A DNA stretch of 48,860 nt from Nitrospiria bacterium (GTDB lineage: Bacteria; Nitrospirota; UBA9217), in contig CAKKRC010000031.1 of NCBI GenBank assembly GCA_919902495.1, positions 1 to 48,860 of the forward strand, given 5' to 3'. Positions within the stretch are counted from its first letter, which is position 1. Every line of letters starts with the position of its first letter. The position numbers were made by a program, and so were the translations under genes. Below are positions 7,949-16,221 of the stretch, piece by piece. The notes beneath the pieces were generated by a model. That model saw nothing but the letters and a program-made list of their open reading frames with translations. It ran no database searches and had not been told where the DNA came from.

Positions 7949-8808
7949 TTCATGCAGAACTCCTTGTTGAGCGCCGTGATGACCTCAGCGTCCGTCTTCC
8001 CCGCGAGGTCCATGGTCTTGAGCTTCGCCTTGATGTCCTTCGAGGTCTTGCAGGTGCATTCCATCAGCTTGTGGGTGCACCCGCAGGGGCAGTTCATCTT
8101 CTCCGCGATCTCCCGGGCGCGGCCGGGAGGCACATCGTCCTCGGGGTCGGTCTTCTTCTCCTCCGTCATTGTCGCGGCCGAGGCGACCTGCGGCCCGGTC
8201 GTCCGCTGCAGGCGGAGGAAGGCTTCTTTAGTGATGCCCGTTCCAGCGCTGATCGCCGCGAGCGCGGCCCGAAAGGGTGCCTCGAAGGCGACGTCGGCGT
8301 TCTGGATCGGCCCCACTTCGTAGAGCTGGACGGTCCCATCAGCGCCGATGAAGACCGTGGTGGGGAATGCGCGGACCGCCAAGGCCTTCTGCGCGGCGCC
8401 CTTGTCGATCGCCACGGGATAAGTGACGCCGTAGTACTTCAAGAAGTCCCGCACCGCGTCGGCGCTCTCGTTCGCGTCGATGCCGATCATCACGAAGGGC
8501 TCGTCCTTATGCTTCTCCGCGAACCGGACGAGCTCCGGCATCTCTTCCTTGCAGGGCCCGCACCAGGTGGCGAAGAAGTTCAGGACGATGGCCTTCTTGC
8601 CCACGTGCTCGGAGAGGACGAACTTCTCGCCGTTCAGCAGATCGAGCGTCAGTTCGGGTGCAGGTCTCCCCTGCCACGCGGCCGGCTGGCGGAGGAAGTC
8701 GAACTGCTGCTTCTCCTCCTCGGTGGGCTGTCTCTTTGCCGAGAAATGGAACAGGAAGGCGGTGCAGAAAAGGATCAAAGCGATGATGCCTGCGGTTCTG
8801 GTGCGCAA
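7945..8808 (-). CDS. TlpA/ResA-like thioredoxin with C-terminal CcmH-like Cys domain
   Basis: About 287 residues from a TTG at 8808 behind GAGGGAGGG; the longer frame to 9060 runs back into intergenic sequence and lacks a sensible N-terminus. A signal anchor (GIIALILFCTAFLF) is followed by a thioredoxin fold with NFFATWCGPCKEE (CxxC near residues 83-86) and the cis-Pro loop AFPTTVFI. After a linker comes NCPCGCTHKLMECTC with repeated Cys, then a helix ending in FCMK; this resembles the PCYCGC/CcmH-type redox domain. The protein is probably periplasmic and reduces or delivers thiols, for example in cytochrome c or metal-centre assembly; this role is inferred. Confidence 0.8.
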   Translation of the reverse strand: MRTRTAGIIALILFCTAFLFHFSAKRQPTEEEKQQFDFLRQPAAWQGRPAPELTLDLLNGEKFVLSEHVGKKAIVLNFFATWCGPCKEEMPELVRFAEKHKDEPFVMIGIDANESADAVRDFLKYYGVTYPVAIDKGAAQKALAVRAFPTTVFIGADGTVQLYEVGPIQNADVAFEAPFRAALAAISAGTGITKEAFLRLQRTTGPQVASAATMTEEKKTDPEDDVPPGRAREIAEKMNCPCGCTHKLMECTCKTSKDIKAKLKTMDLAGKTDAEVITALNKEFCMK

Positions 8809-9002
8809 GATCCCTCCCTCGCATGCTTGGTGCTGATCGTAAACGTACGACGGGTAATGATAAAGCGGTCTTGCGCCGGGAGACAGGAGAAGTGCGGGAA
8901 CAGCCGCTCGCAGAAGGGTGTCTCCGGTGGAATGAGAATAGTACAGACCATAAGAAAATGCAAGGATTACGGCGGGGTATTTTAGGGGTATTCGATGACG
9001 AA

Positions 9003-9033
9003 GAAGGCCGGAGAAAATAGATCTCCGGCCTTC
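9003..9033 (-). terminator. GGCCGGAGA-type terminator hairpin (copy 1)
   Basis: A perfect 12-bp stem (9003-9014 with 9022-9033) around a 7-nt loop. It lies downstream of the htpG tail remnant just as a related hairpin lies downstream of intact htpG, so it appears to have been duplicated with the tail. Confidence 0.7.
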
Positions 9034-9068
9034 AATGTTCATTCTTTCGATACTATTCACACCGCATC

Positions 9069-9194
9069 TTATCCCTTCGCACTCCCCGTCATCAACTTCG
9101 CCGCAGCCCGTGCAAAGACCACCCGGTCCTTGAACTTCGAGCCATCGAGCGGCAGCGATTTATTGTACAGCAGATCGATATGCTCCTGCTCCTG
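9069..9194 (-). pseudogene. 3' remnant of htpG
   Basis: The minus strand reads HIDLLYNKSLPLDGSKFK then VVFARAAAKLMTGSAKG and a stop at 9069. The C-terminus of intact HtpG reads YIDLLYNQSLLLEGSKIK, then AFARSVAKLMTGKAKGKDAA. DNA identity by eye is roughly three quarters, so the copy is old. The match begins within a few bases of the stop of the upstream lipoprotein gene. There is no N-terminal or middle part of HtpG here. Confidence 0.85.
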
Positions 9195-9198
9195 CCTG

Positions 9199-9612
9199 CT
9201 ATTTGCACGCATCATAGAGCTCCAGACGATCAAGATCATACTTCTTCGGGTCCAGCAGGATGGGACCGTCGACCGCGGGCGTACAGCTGTAATCAAACAG
9301 GATGAGCTCCGAACGGTCATAGACCTGAAGAAAGTAATACGACCTCATCGGCGTAACATGCAGCCGGGAGGTCTCCAGCGCATGGTAATAATCGGCAGGG
9401 ACCCTGTCCTTGATCACGCTCAGGAACTTATTCGCGTCGAAATCATCCGGGATCCTGTTCCCGTACTCGCCAATGACCTTGTCCGACGCAAAGGTCACCG
9501 CTGATTCCATCACACCGTAGTCGCTCTTCCGGGACTCGGAGAGCATGAGACAGGACGATACCAGCAGAAGCACGACCGCGCCGCAGACAGCACGAAGATA
9601 TTTCACGTTCAT
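9199..9612 (-). CDS. Small lipoprotein of unknown function
   Basis: 137 residues from an ATG at 9612 behind GGGGGTGAGG, 2 bases after the stop of the phospholipase gene, so the two are coupled. The N-terminus is a lipoprotein signal peptide (AVVLLLVSSC, lipobox Cys near residue 21). The mature part has no recognised domain: KVIGEYGNRIPDDFDANKFL, then YYHALETSRLHVTPMRSYYF. The stop falls at the junction with the htpG remnant, so the 3' end could have been reshaped. It is probably anchored in the outer or inner membrane and may assist the phospholipase-like protein. Confidence 0.75.
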   Translation of the reverse strand: MNVKYLRAVCGAVVLLLVSSCLMLSESRKSDYGVMESAVTFASDKVIGEYGNRIPDDFDANKFLSVIKDRVPADYYHALETSRLHVTPMRSYYFLQVYDRSELILFDYSCTPAVDGPILLDPKKYDLDRLELYDACK

Positions 9613-9614
9613 CC

Positions 9615-10544
9615 TCACCCCCAGTAGGTCACCGGCTGCCCGGCAGCGGCCATGTCGACGCCGGTATCGAGGTTCCAGTTCCGCACCAGGCGCGCCACGT
9701 CGACGTCGGACCTCAGGCCGCGATGCATGGCGTTCCACGCGTTGACGACATTCCCGACGGTGCGATCGAGGCCATCGCGGGAAAACAGGCCCTGTCCCCC
9801 GGTCGGCAGGTTCACCCGGGTGTAGTACTTCTCCACCATCTGCGGGCTGTCACGCCTGAGCTCCGACGACGTCCGGTAGATGAGCCCTGAACCGATCCCG
9901 ATATGGCGGAAGAGCGCCACCATCCCCGATCCGCCTTCAGCCGCGTCGATCGCTTTCGAGTAGGTCGAGAACCAGAGGTTCGGATCAGGCGTATCGTTCT
10001 TTTCAGCGTGCGCTCTGCCCGCAAGCTGTGACCAGAACTCCATCACGGCGCGGTGATACGGGGACCGTCCGCAGAACTTGACGGCAGAGGAGAATTCAGC
10101 ATACCTGATCTCCGCCCCTTTTCGCTCGCGATAGAGCAGCGAATCCTGCGTCATTTCGCACAGCCGATGCTCTTCTTTGTTCTGCTCATAGGGCCCCACG
10201 ATGGCCTGCACGATCGGATGAATGGTCGCATCCGCGATCAGGTGCGACGTCAGGCCCAGGAGCCATGCGTATTTCACTTCGTCGGCCTCGGTCCGTTTCG
10301 ACCATACGCGCTTCAATACCGCATGTCCGCCGAGGGCGATGGCATTGGTCTTCTCGTAGTGCATCACATCGGCCCAGTTGAATTGTCCCGTTTTGAAGCA
10401 GAGGTACGGAAGGTCCGGGCTCACGGCGCCCAGGAAGAGGAACTCGGCATGCCGGTTCAGAAGCTTGAACAGGTCCTGGTCCTCGATGGCCTTGGACCGC
10501 TTTGCGATATCGCAGACAAGGAAATGCGTGAATGCTCCCGCCAT
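9615..10544 (-). CDS. Zinc-dependent phospholipase C family protein
   Basis: 309 residues. The N-terminus MAGAFTHFLV, the AVSPDLPY motif, MHYEKTN and LTSHLIADATIHP are the His/Asp pattern of the zinc-dependent phospholipase C / S1-P1-like fold (PF00882). Enzymes with this fold cleave phosphodiester head groups of phospholipids using zinc. No signal peptide is visible; the first residues are the fold itself, as is common in this bacterial branch. It precedes the lipoprotein gene by two bases and follows the ankyrin gene. The substrate is unknown. Confidence 0.75.
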   Translation of the reverse strand: MAGAFTHFLVCDIAKRSKAIEDQDLFKLLNRHAEFLFLGAVSPDLPYLCFKTGQFNWADVMHYEKTNAIALGGHAVLKRVWSKRTEADEVKYAWLLGLTSHLIADATIHPIVQAIVGPYEQNKEEHRLCEMTQDSLLYRERKGAEIRYAEFSSAVKFCGRSPYHRAVMEFWSQLAGRAHAEKNDTPDPNLWFSTYSKAIDAAEGGSGMVALFRHIGIGSGLIYRTSSELRRDSPQMVEKYYTRVNLPTGGQGLFSRDGLDRTVGNVVNAWNAMHRGLRSDVDVARLVRNWNLDTGVDMAAAGQPVTYWG

Positions 10545-10597
10545 ATCAGCCTCGCGCCTTCGTTAAGTGAAATTGATCCGACCTTACCCCGCGTGGA

Positions 10598-11626
10598 TCA
10601 CGGCTTTTCCGCTCCGGCGGCTGTCAGCATCTGAACGATCTGAATGCCCTGCGTGTCCTTATTCCCCCGCGCCAGCGCATACTCGAGCGCCGACTTTTGC
10701 CTGCTGTCCTGTTCTTTCACCGCAGCGCCCCGTTCGATCAACACACGCGCGGCCTCGGGCTTGCCCTCTTGCGCGGCAACCATGAGCGCGGTCATGCCCT
10801 GCGCGTTCCTCATGTTCACATCAGCGCCCTTGGAGAGCAGGGCGGTCAATACATCCTGGGTTCCGCGCTTTGCCGCAATATGCACCGCCGCATCGCCCAT
10901 GGCGTTCTTGCTATTCACATCCGCCCCTCTATCCAGCAGTTGGTTGACGATCCTTTTTTTCTCTTGATTCACGGCAATGAGCAAGGCAGTCCAACCGCCG
11001 TTAATATAATTTGGACATTCGCATTGCGAATTGACCGCCGCTCCCCGGTCCAGAAGGGTCTGCACGATGGTTGTCCGCCCGCTCGTGCAGGCCAGCATCA
11101 TCAGCGTCAACCCGGTGTCGTCCTTCGTTTCAATATCGACCTTCTGGTCGAGCAGTATCTTGACGATCTCATTCAAGGCCTGCTCATCCGCGCTTGCCAC
11201 ATGCGAAGATGCTGCTGCCAATAGCGCCTGGGAGCCGGAACTGCTGTCTGCGACGCCGTGCTTGGCCAACACCTTGAAGGCTTCGACTTTCCCTGCCTTT
11301 GCTGCCGCCAGATAGGCCTCCTTTACGATAGCGTCGCCGGGCTCATGCTTCAGCAGCTGCTGCAGCGCCTCGATGCTACCCGAGCGCACCGCGTGGGTCA
11401 GCGCAGTCCAATTGTAATAGTCCTTTCTGCTGATGTTTGCCTTCGCTCCAAGCAGCGCCTCGATGTTCTCCATGTTGCCTGTGCTGACGGCGTGCATCAA
11501 CGGTGTCTTTCCGTCGTTATCTAAGACGTCCGGCTTCATGCCCGCAGCAAGGAACAGCTTCACGGCATACGTGTCCTGCTCCCTGACCCGGTCAATGAGC
11601 GCCTGTCCGGTATACGGCAGCGACAT
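10598..11626 (-). CDS. Ankyrin repeat protein
   Basis: 342 residues that are ankyrin repeats almost throughout: DGKTPLMHAVSTGNMENIEA, NWTALTHAVRSGSIEALQQL, GLTLMMLACTSGRTTIVQTL, GDAAVHIAAKRGTQDVLTAL and GMTALMVAAQEGKPEAARVL. There is no signal peptide or membrane segment, so it is probably a cytosolic protein-binding scaffold. It starts 32 bases after the stop of the upstream small secreted protein gene. The partner is unknown; the adjacent phospholipase and hydrolase are candidates. Confidence 0.9.
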   Translation of the reverse strand: MSLPYTGQALIDRVREQDTYAVKLFLAAGMKPDVLDNDGKTPLMHAVSTGNMENIEALLGAKANISRKDYYNWTALTHAVRSGSIEALQQLLKHEPGDAIVKEAYLAAAKAGKVEAFKVLAKHGVADSSSGSQALLAAASSHVASADEQALNEIVKILLDQKVDIETKDDTGLTLMMLACTSGRTTIVQTLLDRGAAVNSQCECPNYINGGWTALLIAVNQEKKRIVNQLLDRGADVNSKNAMGDAAVHIAAKRGTQDVLTALLSKGADVNMRNAQGMTALMVAAQEGKPEAARVLIERGAAVKEQDSRQKSALEYALARGNKDTQGIQIVQMLTAAGAEKP

Positions 11627-11658
11627 CCTGCTGATCTCAAGACGCGCCTCTTCCTTCT

Positions 11659-12033
11659 CTAGTTTTTTTTTACGGGAGCATTCAGTATCGAACGCTGCAG
11701 TTCGATGTTGTAGGTCCGGATCCGCTCGGCCTTTTCATCCTCGGACATCGTCTTGTTGTCACGGAGACCGGAGCAGTAGGAGGCGTACATCATCTGGGTA
11801 AGGTAGATCTTGTCGGCCTGCGGCAGTTTTCCCATGAGGTCCTGGACCACGGACTTGGTCTTTGTCTCCAGTTCCGCGCCCTTCACCGGTCCGATCTTTC
11901 CGACCGCCGTCTTGACCTGCACATCCCATTCCTTGTTCGACTGTTCGGGCTGCTTCGGACAGTCGAGTGCGGCAGCTGCGAACGGCATAAGCACAACAAC
12001 AGCGGTCGCAACGAACCTCATTGCGGTCATCAT
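11659..12033 (-). CDS. Small secreted protein of unknown function
   Basis: 124 residues from an ATG at 12033 behind GGAGGTG (a second ATG follows directly). A clear signal peptide (RFVATAVVVLMPFAAAALD) precedes a short helical mature domain with two Cys (CPKQPEQ and YASYCSGLR) that could pair in the periplasm. The middle has VKTAVGKIGPVKGAELETK and the end is charged. No family is recognised. It probably forms an operon with the ankyrin and phospholipase genes downstream. Confidence 0.7.
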   Translation of the reverse strand: MMTAMRFVATAVVVLMPFAAAALDCPKQPEQSNKEWDVQVKTAVGKIGPVKGAELETKTKSVVQDLMGKLPQADKIYLTQMMYASYCSGLRDNKTMSEDEKAERIRTYNIELQRSILNAPVKKN

Positions 12034-12377
12034 AAAGAACACCTCCCTCGCAGAATGCGATTCAGAATATGCTGTCGGTGACCGTATCGCCGCGCAGATC
12101 ACCGTATCAGGATCGACAAAAGGATGCTCGATACGTATATCGTAATGCACTGCTCAACTCATGGGAACTACGGGGAAGACACTCTGGCGAGGAGAAAAGA
12201 GAGCTCGTTGATGCACTGCTGTCACGGAGAATAGTATAAATGCAATGAACAGTCAAGAGGCTATCGGCTGCTGAGCGAACTTGCCGAGGTGCAGCCAAGT
12301 ATAAGCAGAAAGTCGTCATAACAGGCATACAGGAGATCGAAATACCGATCAGGGCCGGACCCGACCCTTGAGCTCCG
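12034..12377. other. Intergenic region, no gene seen
   Basis: 344 bases between the hydrolase stop and the small secreted protein. Open frames here are short and have no convincing protein character. It should hold the promoter of the 12033-9199 gene run, but I see no strong consensus promoter. Confidence 0.5.
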
Positions 12378-13577
12378 CTACCTCACCTTTGCGATCCGGA
12401 AAGACCTTGGGTTCTTCTGTTGTTTCAATGAACTGCTTGTCCATATCACCTTCAGCTTCTTCTGGCTATCCGCTGCGTCATAGATATCAGCGGGGGTAAT
12501 GGTATTGCGGCGGAAGAAGAACTTAAGAAATGCATGTATCTTCGGCTCCAGGCCGAAATAGCAGTGGACGCTCTTGAAGCAGTAATAGACGAACTCGGAG
12601 CAGCTGAATCGATTCGCCATCTTGATGGAGTTGAACTGGAAGTCATAGCACGAGCCTATTTTTCCCAATGCCGAGGTCCGGACGATCTTGATGACGTCGG
12701 TCCTGCTGACGCTTTCACCCCTCATCAGGCGGACATGAATCGCTTCAGCCTCGTCCTGAAGGTCCTTGATCAGGGACCTGTCGATACGAAGGTCTTCCGG
12801 TCCAAGCCTGACCTGGTCATGGAGGCGAAGGACGACCAGATAATCACAGCGCAGAAAGGTCAGGATGTCCTCCACGAAGACGCCCCGGGTCATGGCATGG
12901 ACGACCATCTGTCTGCCCTCTTCGTAGTAGCGCGGATCATTGCGGATCTTGTTCTTTTCAGCTTCCGAGGCAGGGACCCAGACGCCCGAATCATTCAAGG
13001 TCTGCAGTCTGCGCGCGGCGATCGCCTTGTCCTGCGGGCCCTCCATCTTTCCCAGATACAACGCCGCATGGGAGAAGTATGTTCCCATGCCCTGCCCGCC
13101 GCCGGACAACCGGATCATGATGCCGTCCAGGTAGCCGTCATACCCGCGCAGCAGAATGTCTCCGGCCTGGAGCTGGCCATCGATCAGTTCGCGGATCTCG
13201 GCGCCCGTGATCTTGTAGGAGCCCGGATCCTCCGTCAGGCTGACCGGCGAGGTGAAGTATTTCATCCTGCCGATCCAGGCGATGAATGAATCGATGCAGA
13301 ATTCGATCTTGCCTGCCCATCCGATGTATTTGCGAAAGGGGTTGTCCTTCTCCGGCCGGGGCCGGGAAAGGGTATACAGCACGCTGAACGCCACGGCGAA
13401 CACGACGGGACACATCCAGAACAGGCGCAGCGCCGGTCTTGTGGAGAGTACATAGGCCGCCCCGCCGAACAGGGGGGTGAGGACGACAAGGGTGATGATC
13501 ACACTGTAGGCAAAGAACAGGAGCTTGGAGATCAATGAAACAGCGGCAAAGACCAGATCTTCCGTCGTTATTTTCAA
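12378..13577 (-). CDS. YiiX/YebB-like NlpC/P60 superfamily cysteine hydrolase
   Basis: 399 residues from a TTG at 13577 behind GGGGGG. Two N-terminal membrane helices (about 10-40 and 50-70) anchor it. The catalytic part is circularly permuted relative to NlpC/P60: QLQAGDILLRGYDG, then YFSHAALYLG (His170), and later GKIGSCYDFQF and FSCSEFVYYCF (nucleophile Cys326). That order fits the YiiX-like family (PF05708), members of which hydrolyse or acyl-transfer on lipids or peptides. It faces either side of the inner membrane. It lies between the metallophosphoesterase and the ankyrin/phospholipase genes. Confidence 0.8.
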   Translation of the reverse strand: MKITTEDLVFAAVSLISKLLFFAYSVIITLVVLTPLFGGAAYVLSTRPALRLFWMCPVVFAVAFSVLYTLSRPRPEKDNPFRKYIGWAGKIEFCIDSFIAWIGRMKYFTSPVSLTEDPGSYKITGAEIRELIDGQLQAGDILLRGYDGYLDGIMIRLSGGGQGMGTYFSHAALYLGKMEGPQDKAIAARRLQTLNDSGVWVPASEAEKNKIRNDPRYYEEGRQMVVHAMTRGVFVEDILTFLRCDYLVVLRLHDQVRLGPEDLRIDRSLIKDLQDEAEAIHVRLMRGESVSRTDVIKIVRTSALGKIGSCYDFQFNSIKMANRFSCSEFVYYCFKSVHCYFGLEPKIHAFLKFFFRRNTITPADIYDAADSQKKLKVIWTSSSLKQQKNPRSFRIAKVR

Positions 13578-13597
13578 CGTTCCCCCCTTCGATGACC

Positions 13598-14446
13598 CTA
13601 CCTGGTCCTGATCATCCGTACCGTATGGGTCATCGCGGCAAGATCAATGACGCGATAGCGCAGCCGGTCATGGCCGTTGTCGGTGTCTGTCGTGGAGTTG
13701 CCGTCCAGCGCAAGCCGAATGCCGTATTTGCCGCTTTCGCCGCTGCAGTCAAGACCTTCATGCTTATGCCCGAACAATACGACCTGCACCCGATCGCGTA
13801 TGATCTGGCAGAGCGAATAGGCATCCTTCATGCGGCGAAAGGGGCGCGTCAAACGGGCGACCAGATGCTTGAGCGGATGGCCGTCGCCGACATCGGGCAT
13901 GACGCTGTAGCCGTAATAGAAAGGATGATGATGCAGATACAGGACGATCTTCTTTCCGGCCAGGGCATCCGCATCCAATAAGCGATTCAGCCTGTCCAAT
14001 TGCGGTGCGCCGAGATGGCCTTCGGCAAAGAATCCCTGGAGGAATCTCAGTTCGGCGGCATTGGAGTCGAGCCCGATCAGCGCCGTGTCGTCGTTCATGT
14101 GGTGCAGGACGGGGAATTCGTGCGGTTGGCCGTGAAAGAGGTACGGCGCGAACTCCTCTTTGAAGACCCTGGCTGCTTCGTTGTTCACCTCGTACGCGTC
14201 GCCATAATCGTGGTTGCCCGGACACACCAGGACCCGGTAGCCGGCCTTGTTCAGACGGTCCAGCATGCTCTTTGCGATCTGTCTGTTCTTAGGCGTTGCC
14301 GCGTCGATGAGATCGCCGGTATGGACGACCGCGCAGCGGGACAATTCGTCCGGCGGATGCCGGATCAGGTCGTCCACCACCAGCTCTGATCGCGCTGCAT
14401 TTGCACCTGTACCGATATGCGTGTCGCTTAAGTGAATGATCTTCAT
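13598..14446 (-). CDS. Calcineurin-like metallophosphoesterase
   Basis: 282 residues with every metal-binding motif of the family: SDTHIG (D8, H10), HTGDL (D45), PGNHDYG (N78, H79), YLHHHP (172-175) and GHKHE (226-229). It has no signal peptide, so it is probably cytosolic. Substrates in this family range from cyclic nucleotides to phospholipid head groups; the neighbouring lipid-type hydrolases favour the latter, but this is inference. The gap to the next gene downstream is only 20 bases. Confidence 0.88.
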   Translation of the reverse strand: MKIIHLSDTHIGTGANAARSELVVDDLIRHPPDELSRCAVVHTGDLIDAATPKNRQIAKSMLDRLNKAGYRVLVCPGNHDYGDAYEVNNEAARVFKEEFAPYLFHGQPHEFPVLHHMNDDTALIGLDSNAAELRFLQGFFAEGHLGAPQLDRLNRLLDADALAGKKIVLYLHHHPFYYGYSVMPDVGDGHPLKHLVARLTRPFRRMKDAYSLCQIIRDRVQVVLFGHKHEGLDCSGESGKYGIRLALDGNSTTDTDNGHDRLRYRVIDLAAMTHTVRMIRTR

Positions 14447-14605
14447 AAGAGAATCGGGGGTTACGTTAACTATTGAGATATTTACGTCTCTGAGGGAGGA
14501 TGGTTAACGACAAGATGGGAATACCAGGATGCAAAGGCCCCCCACTGGCGACGAGAGTACTATAAATATATTAAAATGGCAATCGAAGAAACACATCGAA
14601 GAAAC

Positions 14606-14625
14606 ACAAAGGCCCGGGCCTTTGT
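14606..14625. terminator. Palindromic hairpin, likely bidirectional terminator
   Basis: A perfect 20-bp palindrome centred on GGCCCGGGCC, flanked by A and T runs, lies between the flavodoxin-like gene and the metallophosphoesterase. A 13-bp direct duplication (ATCGAAGAAACAC) precedes it. Confidence 0.6.
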
Positions 14626-14721
14626 TATTTCATTGGTGGACGTACTACTAACATATGCACTGTCGGATGCCCCCCATGTTGTCCCGTTAGCTACATGATC
14701 AAGTCTCTGACCCGAACGGTC

Positions 14722-15318
14722 CTAGCTGCGCCACCCTGCAAGCGCCCTCTCCACTTTCCTTGCGAACCGCTGAACTTCACCGGCATCCAGCTTCTCCGCC
14801 TTGTACAGCGACAGCATCTCGAGCTCAGCGGCCGGAGCGCACGCGCCGAGGATCGCCCGCTTCAGCACTCGCTTCACCGGCTGGCGCATTACGATCCGGT
14901 CCACCCACCAGGGCGCGCCCAGCGATGTTACGGCGAGCACCTTCCGCAGCCCGACCAGCCGGGCCATGATCGGTCCGAGATCATCGGCATGGGCGTAGGC
15001 CACGCCCGGCGCCCAGACCCGGTCGAACCAGCCCTTCAGGACCGCGGGAAACCCGAACCACCACGTGGGAAAACAGAGCACCAGCCCTTCGGCTTCCTGC
15101 AACCGACCGATCTCGGCCTTGACAGCGGACGTGTCATGGACCGTTTCGTAATAGCTCGCCCGTTCCCGGGCCGTGAGCGCCGGCGCAAACGCATTGCCGC
15201 AGAGGTCCTCGACAACGACCTCATGCCCCGCAGCCCGCAGCGATCGGATGGCCTTCTCGGCCACGGTCCTGCAGAGACTCTCCGGCGACGGATGAGCGAT
15301 CACAACAAGGCAATTCAT
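14722..15318 (-). CDS. Flavodoxin-fold NAD(P)H quinone reductase-like protein
   Basis: 198 residues, starting at the ATG at 15318 (CLVVIAHPSPESLCRTVAEK). The pattern is that of NQO1/MdaB-type flavodoxin-fold oxidoreductases: the N-terminal strand plus the phosphate loop HPSPESL, then GLVLCFPTWWFGFPAVLKGW and FDRVWAPGVAY, then the VLAVTSLGAPWW segment. These enzymes use FMN or FAD to reduce quinones or related electrophiles. The start codon has no Shine-Dalgarno; a -10-like TATATT ends nine bases upstream, so the message may be leaderless. Confidence 0.85.
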   Translation of the reverse strand: MNCLVVIAHPSPESLCRTVAEKAIRSLRAAGHEVVVEDLCGNAFAPALTARERASYYETVHDTSAVKAEIGRLQEAEGLVLCFPTWWFGFPAVLKGWFDRVWAPGVAYAHADDLGPIMARLVGLRKVLAVTSLGAPWWVDRIVMRQPVKRVLKRAILGACAPAAELEMLSLYKAEKLDAGEVQRFARKVERALAGWRS

Positions 15319-15326
15319 AGCGCTAG

Positions 15327-15353
15327 AATATAGCAATCAACCCGATGCGTCAA
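15327..15353 (-). promoter_or_regulatory. Putative promoter of the flavodoxin-fold gene
   Basis: TTGACG (15353-15348) and TATATT (15332-15327) are separated by 15 bases, shorter than ideal. Transcription would start almost at the ATG. Confidence 0.4.
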
Positions 15354-15371
15354 GCAGCCGATGTTACGAAA

Positions 15372-15402
15372 AAAGGCTGGAGAGAATTTCTCTCCGGCCT
15401 TT
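15372..15402 (-). terminator. GGCCGGAGAG-type terminator (copy 2)
   Basis: A long stem with one mismatch and a tiny loop, followed on the minus strand by a run of T. It terminates the SH3 protein gene. Confidence 0.8.
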
Positions 15403-15558
15403 GACTTTGCTAATGGTCTCCACTTTCCAGCGGGCATGTACAATAACTACAGGATCCTGTCTGACCCGGGACGTCAAAAGAGAAGAATGTTAATTCTGAA
15501 TTCTGACCCCAATCGGTCCCAAAAACGACTACAGGATAAAGCCCCTGACCGCGAAAGG

Positions 15559-16077
15559 TCATTTCTTCTTCTTTTGCAGGATCCCCGCGACGAAAAGTCC
15601 AACCCCGGCCAGGAACGCGATCCCGAAACCCTTCATCTCGTACTCGATGACAACGGTCCTGTTCCCTTTCCGCTCCACCATATCGCCCGATACCCACCCC
15701 GTTCCGCCTGTTGCGCGCACGTTGTACCAACCTTCAGCGGATGATATATAGGACAGGGTCTCGCCCTGTTCGGCCTTTGCCACCACCTTGCCCTTTGCGG
15801 ACGCCCGGTCCCGGATGTTCACGACCTTCTTCGACACCGTGAGTACGCCTTTCTTTACTTCCGTGCGGAACGACAGGGCAAACACGGCAATAAGGACCAG
15901 GCTGACCACGACCGTCGCGATGCCGACCAGTGCCATGATCCTGCCGGTCTGGGTTGACTCGGATATCTTCCTGCCCAGAGGCCCCAGGAAACGGATCAGG
16001 TAGCGTTCCAGAACGCTCCCCGCGGCCTCCATCCCCTTCTTGATCTCCCGCACCTGAACCTTCGTTTCGTCGCCCAT
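15559..16077 (-). CDS. Membrane-anchored bacterial SH3 domain protein
   Basis: 172 residues, ATG behind AGGAGG. After an amphipathic N-terminus there is a membrane helix (about 47-70, IMALVGIATVVVSLVLIAVF), then an SH3b domain (about 78-138: KKVVNIRDRASAKGKVVAKA, EGWYNVRATGGTGWVSGDMV), then a second helix (FGIAFLAGVGLFVAGIL) and a KKKK tail. SH3b domains usually bind cell-wall or protein ligands; here the domain should sit in the periplasm. The gene begins 145 bases after the rhodanese stop, on the same strand. Confidence 0.8.
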   Translation of the reverse strand: MGDETKVQVREIKKGMEAAGSVLERYLIRFLGPLGRKISESTQTGRIMALVGIATVVVSLVLIAVFALSFRTEVKKGVLTVSKKVVNIRDRASAKGKVVAKAEQGETLSYISSAEGWYNVRATGGTGWVSGDMVERKGNRTVVIEYEMKGFGIAFLAGVGLFVAGILQKKKK

Positions 16078-16221
16078 GCATGTTCCTCCTTCTGTTTGGA
16101 ATGGTCGTACCTTTGGACAGAATGGTCAAGCTGTTCTTTTGTTACAGAGAGAAAAGGTCGGAAAGGTCGGCTTTCCAGCCATCGATTTGATCGTTCAAAT
16201 GCTTCGCAACGGGTGCAGCTG

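Noticed and set aside
8809-9060. N-terminal extension of the thioredoxin-like protein to 9060
   Set aside because: It would run through the terminator at 9003-9033 and place 84 unrelated residues before a proper signal anchor; the TTG at 8808 has a good ribosome site.
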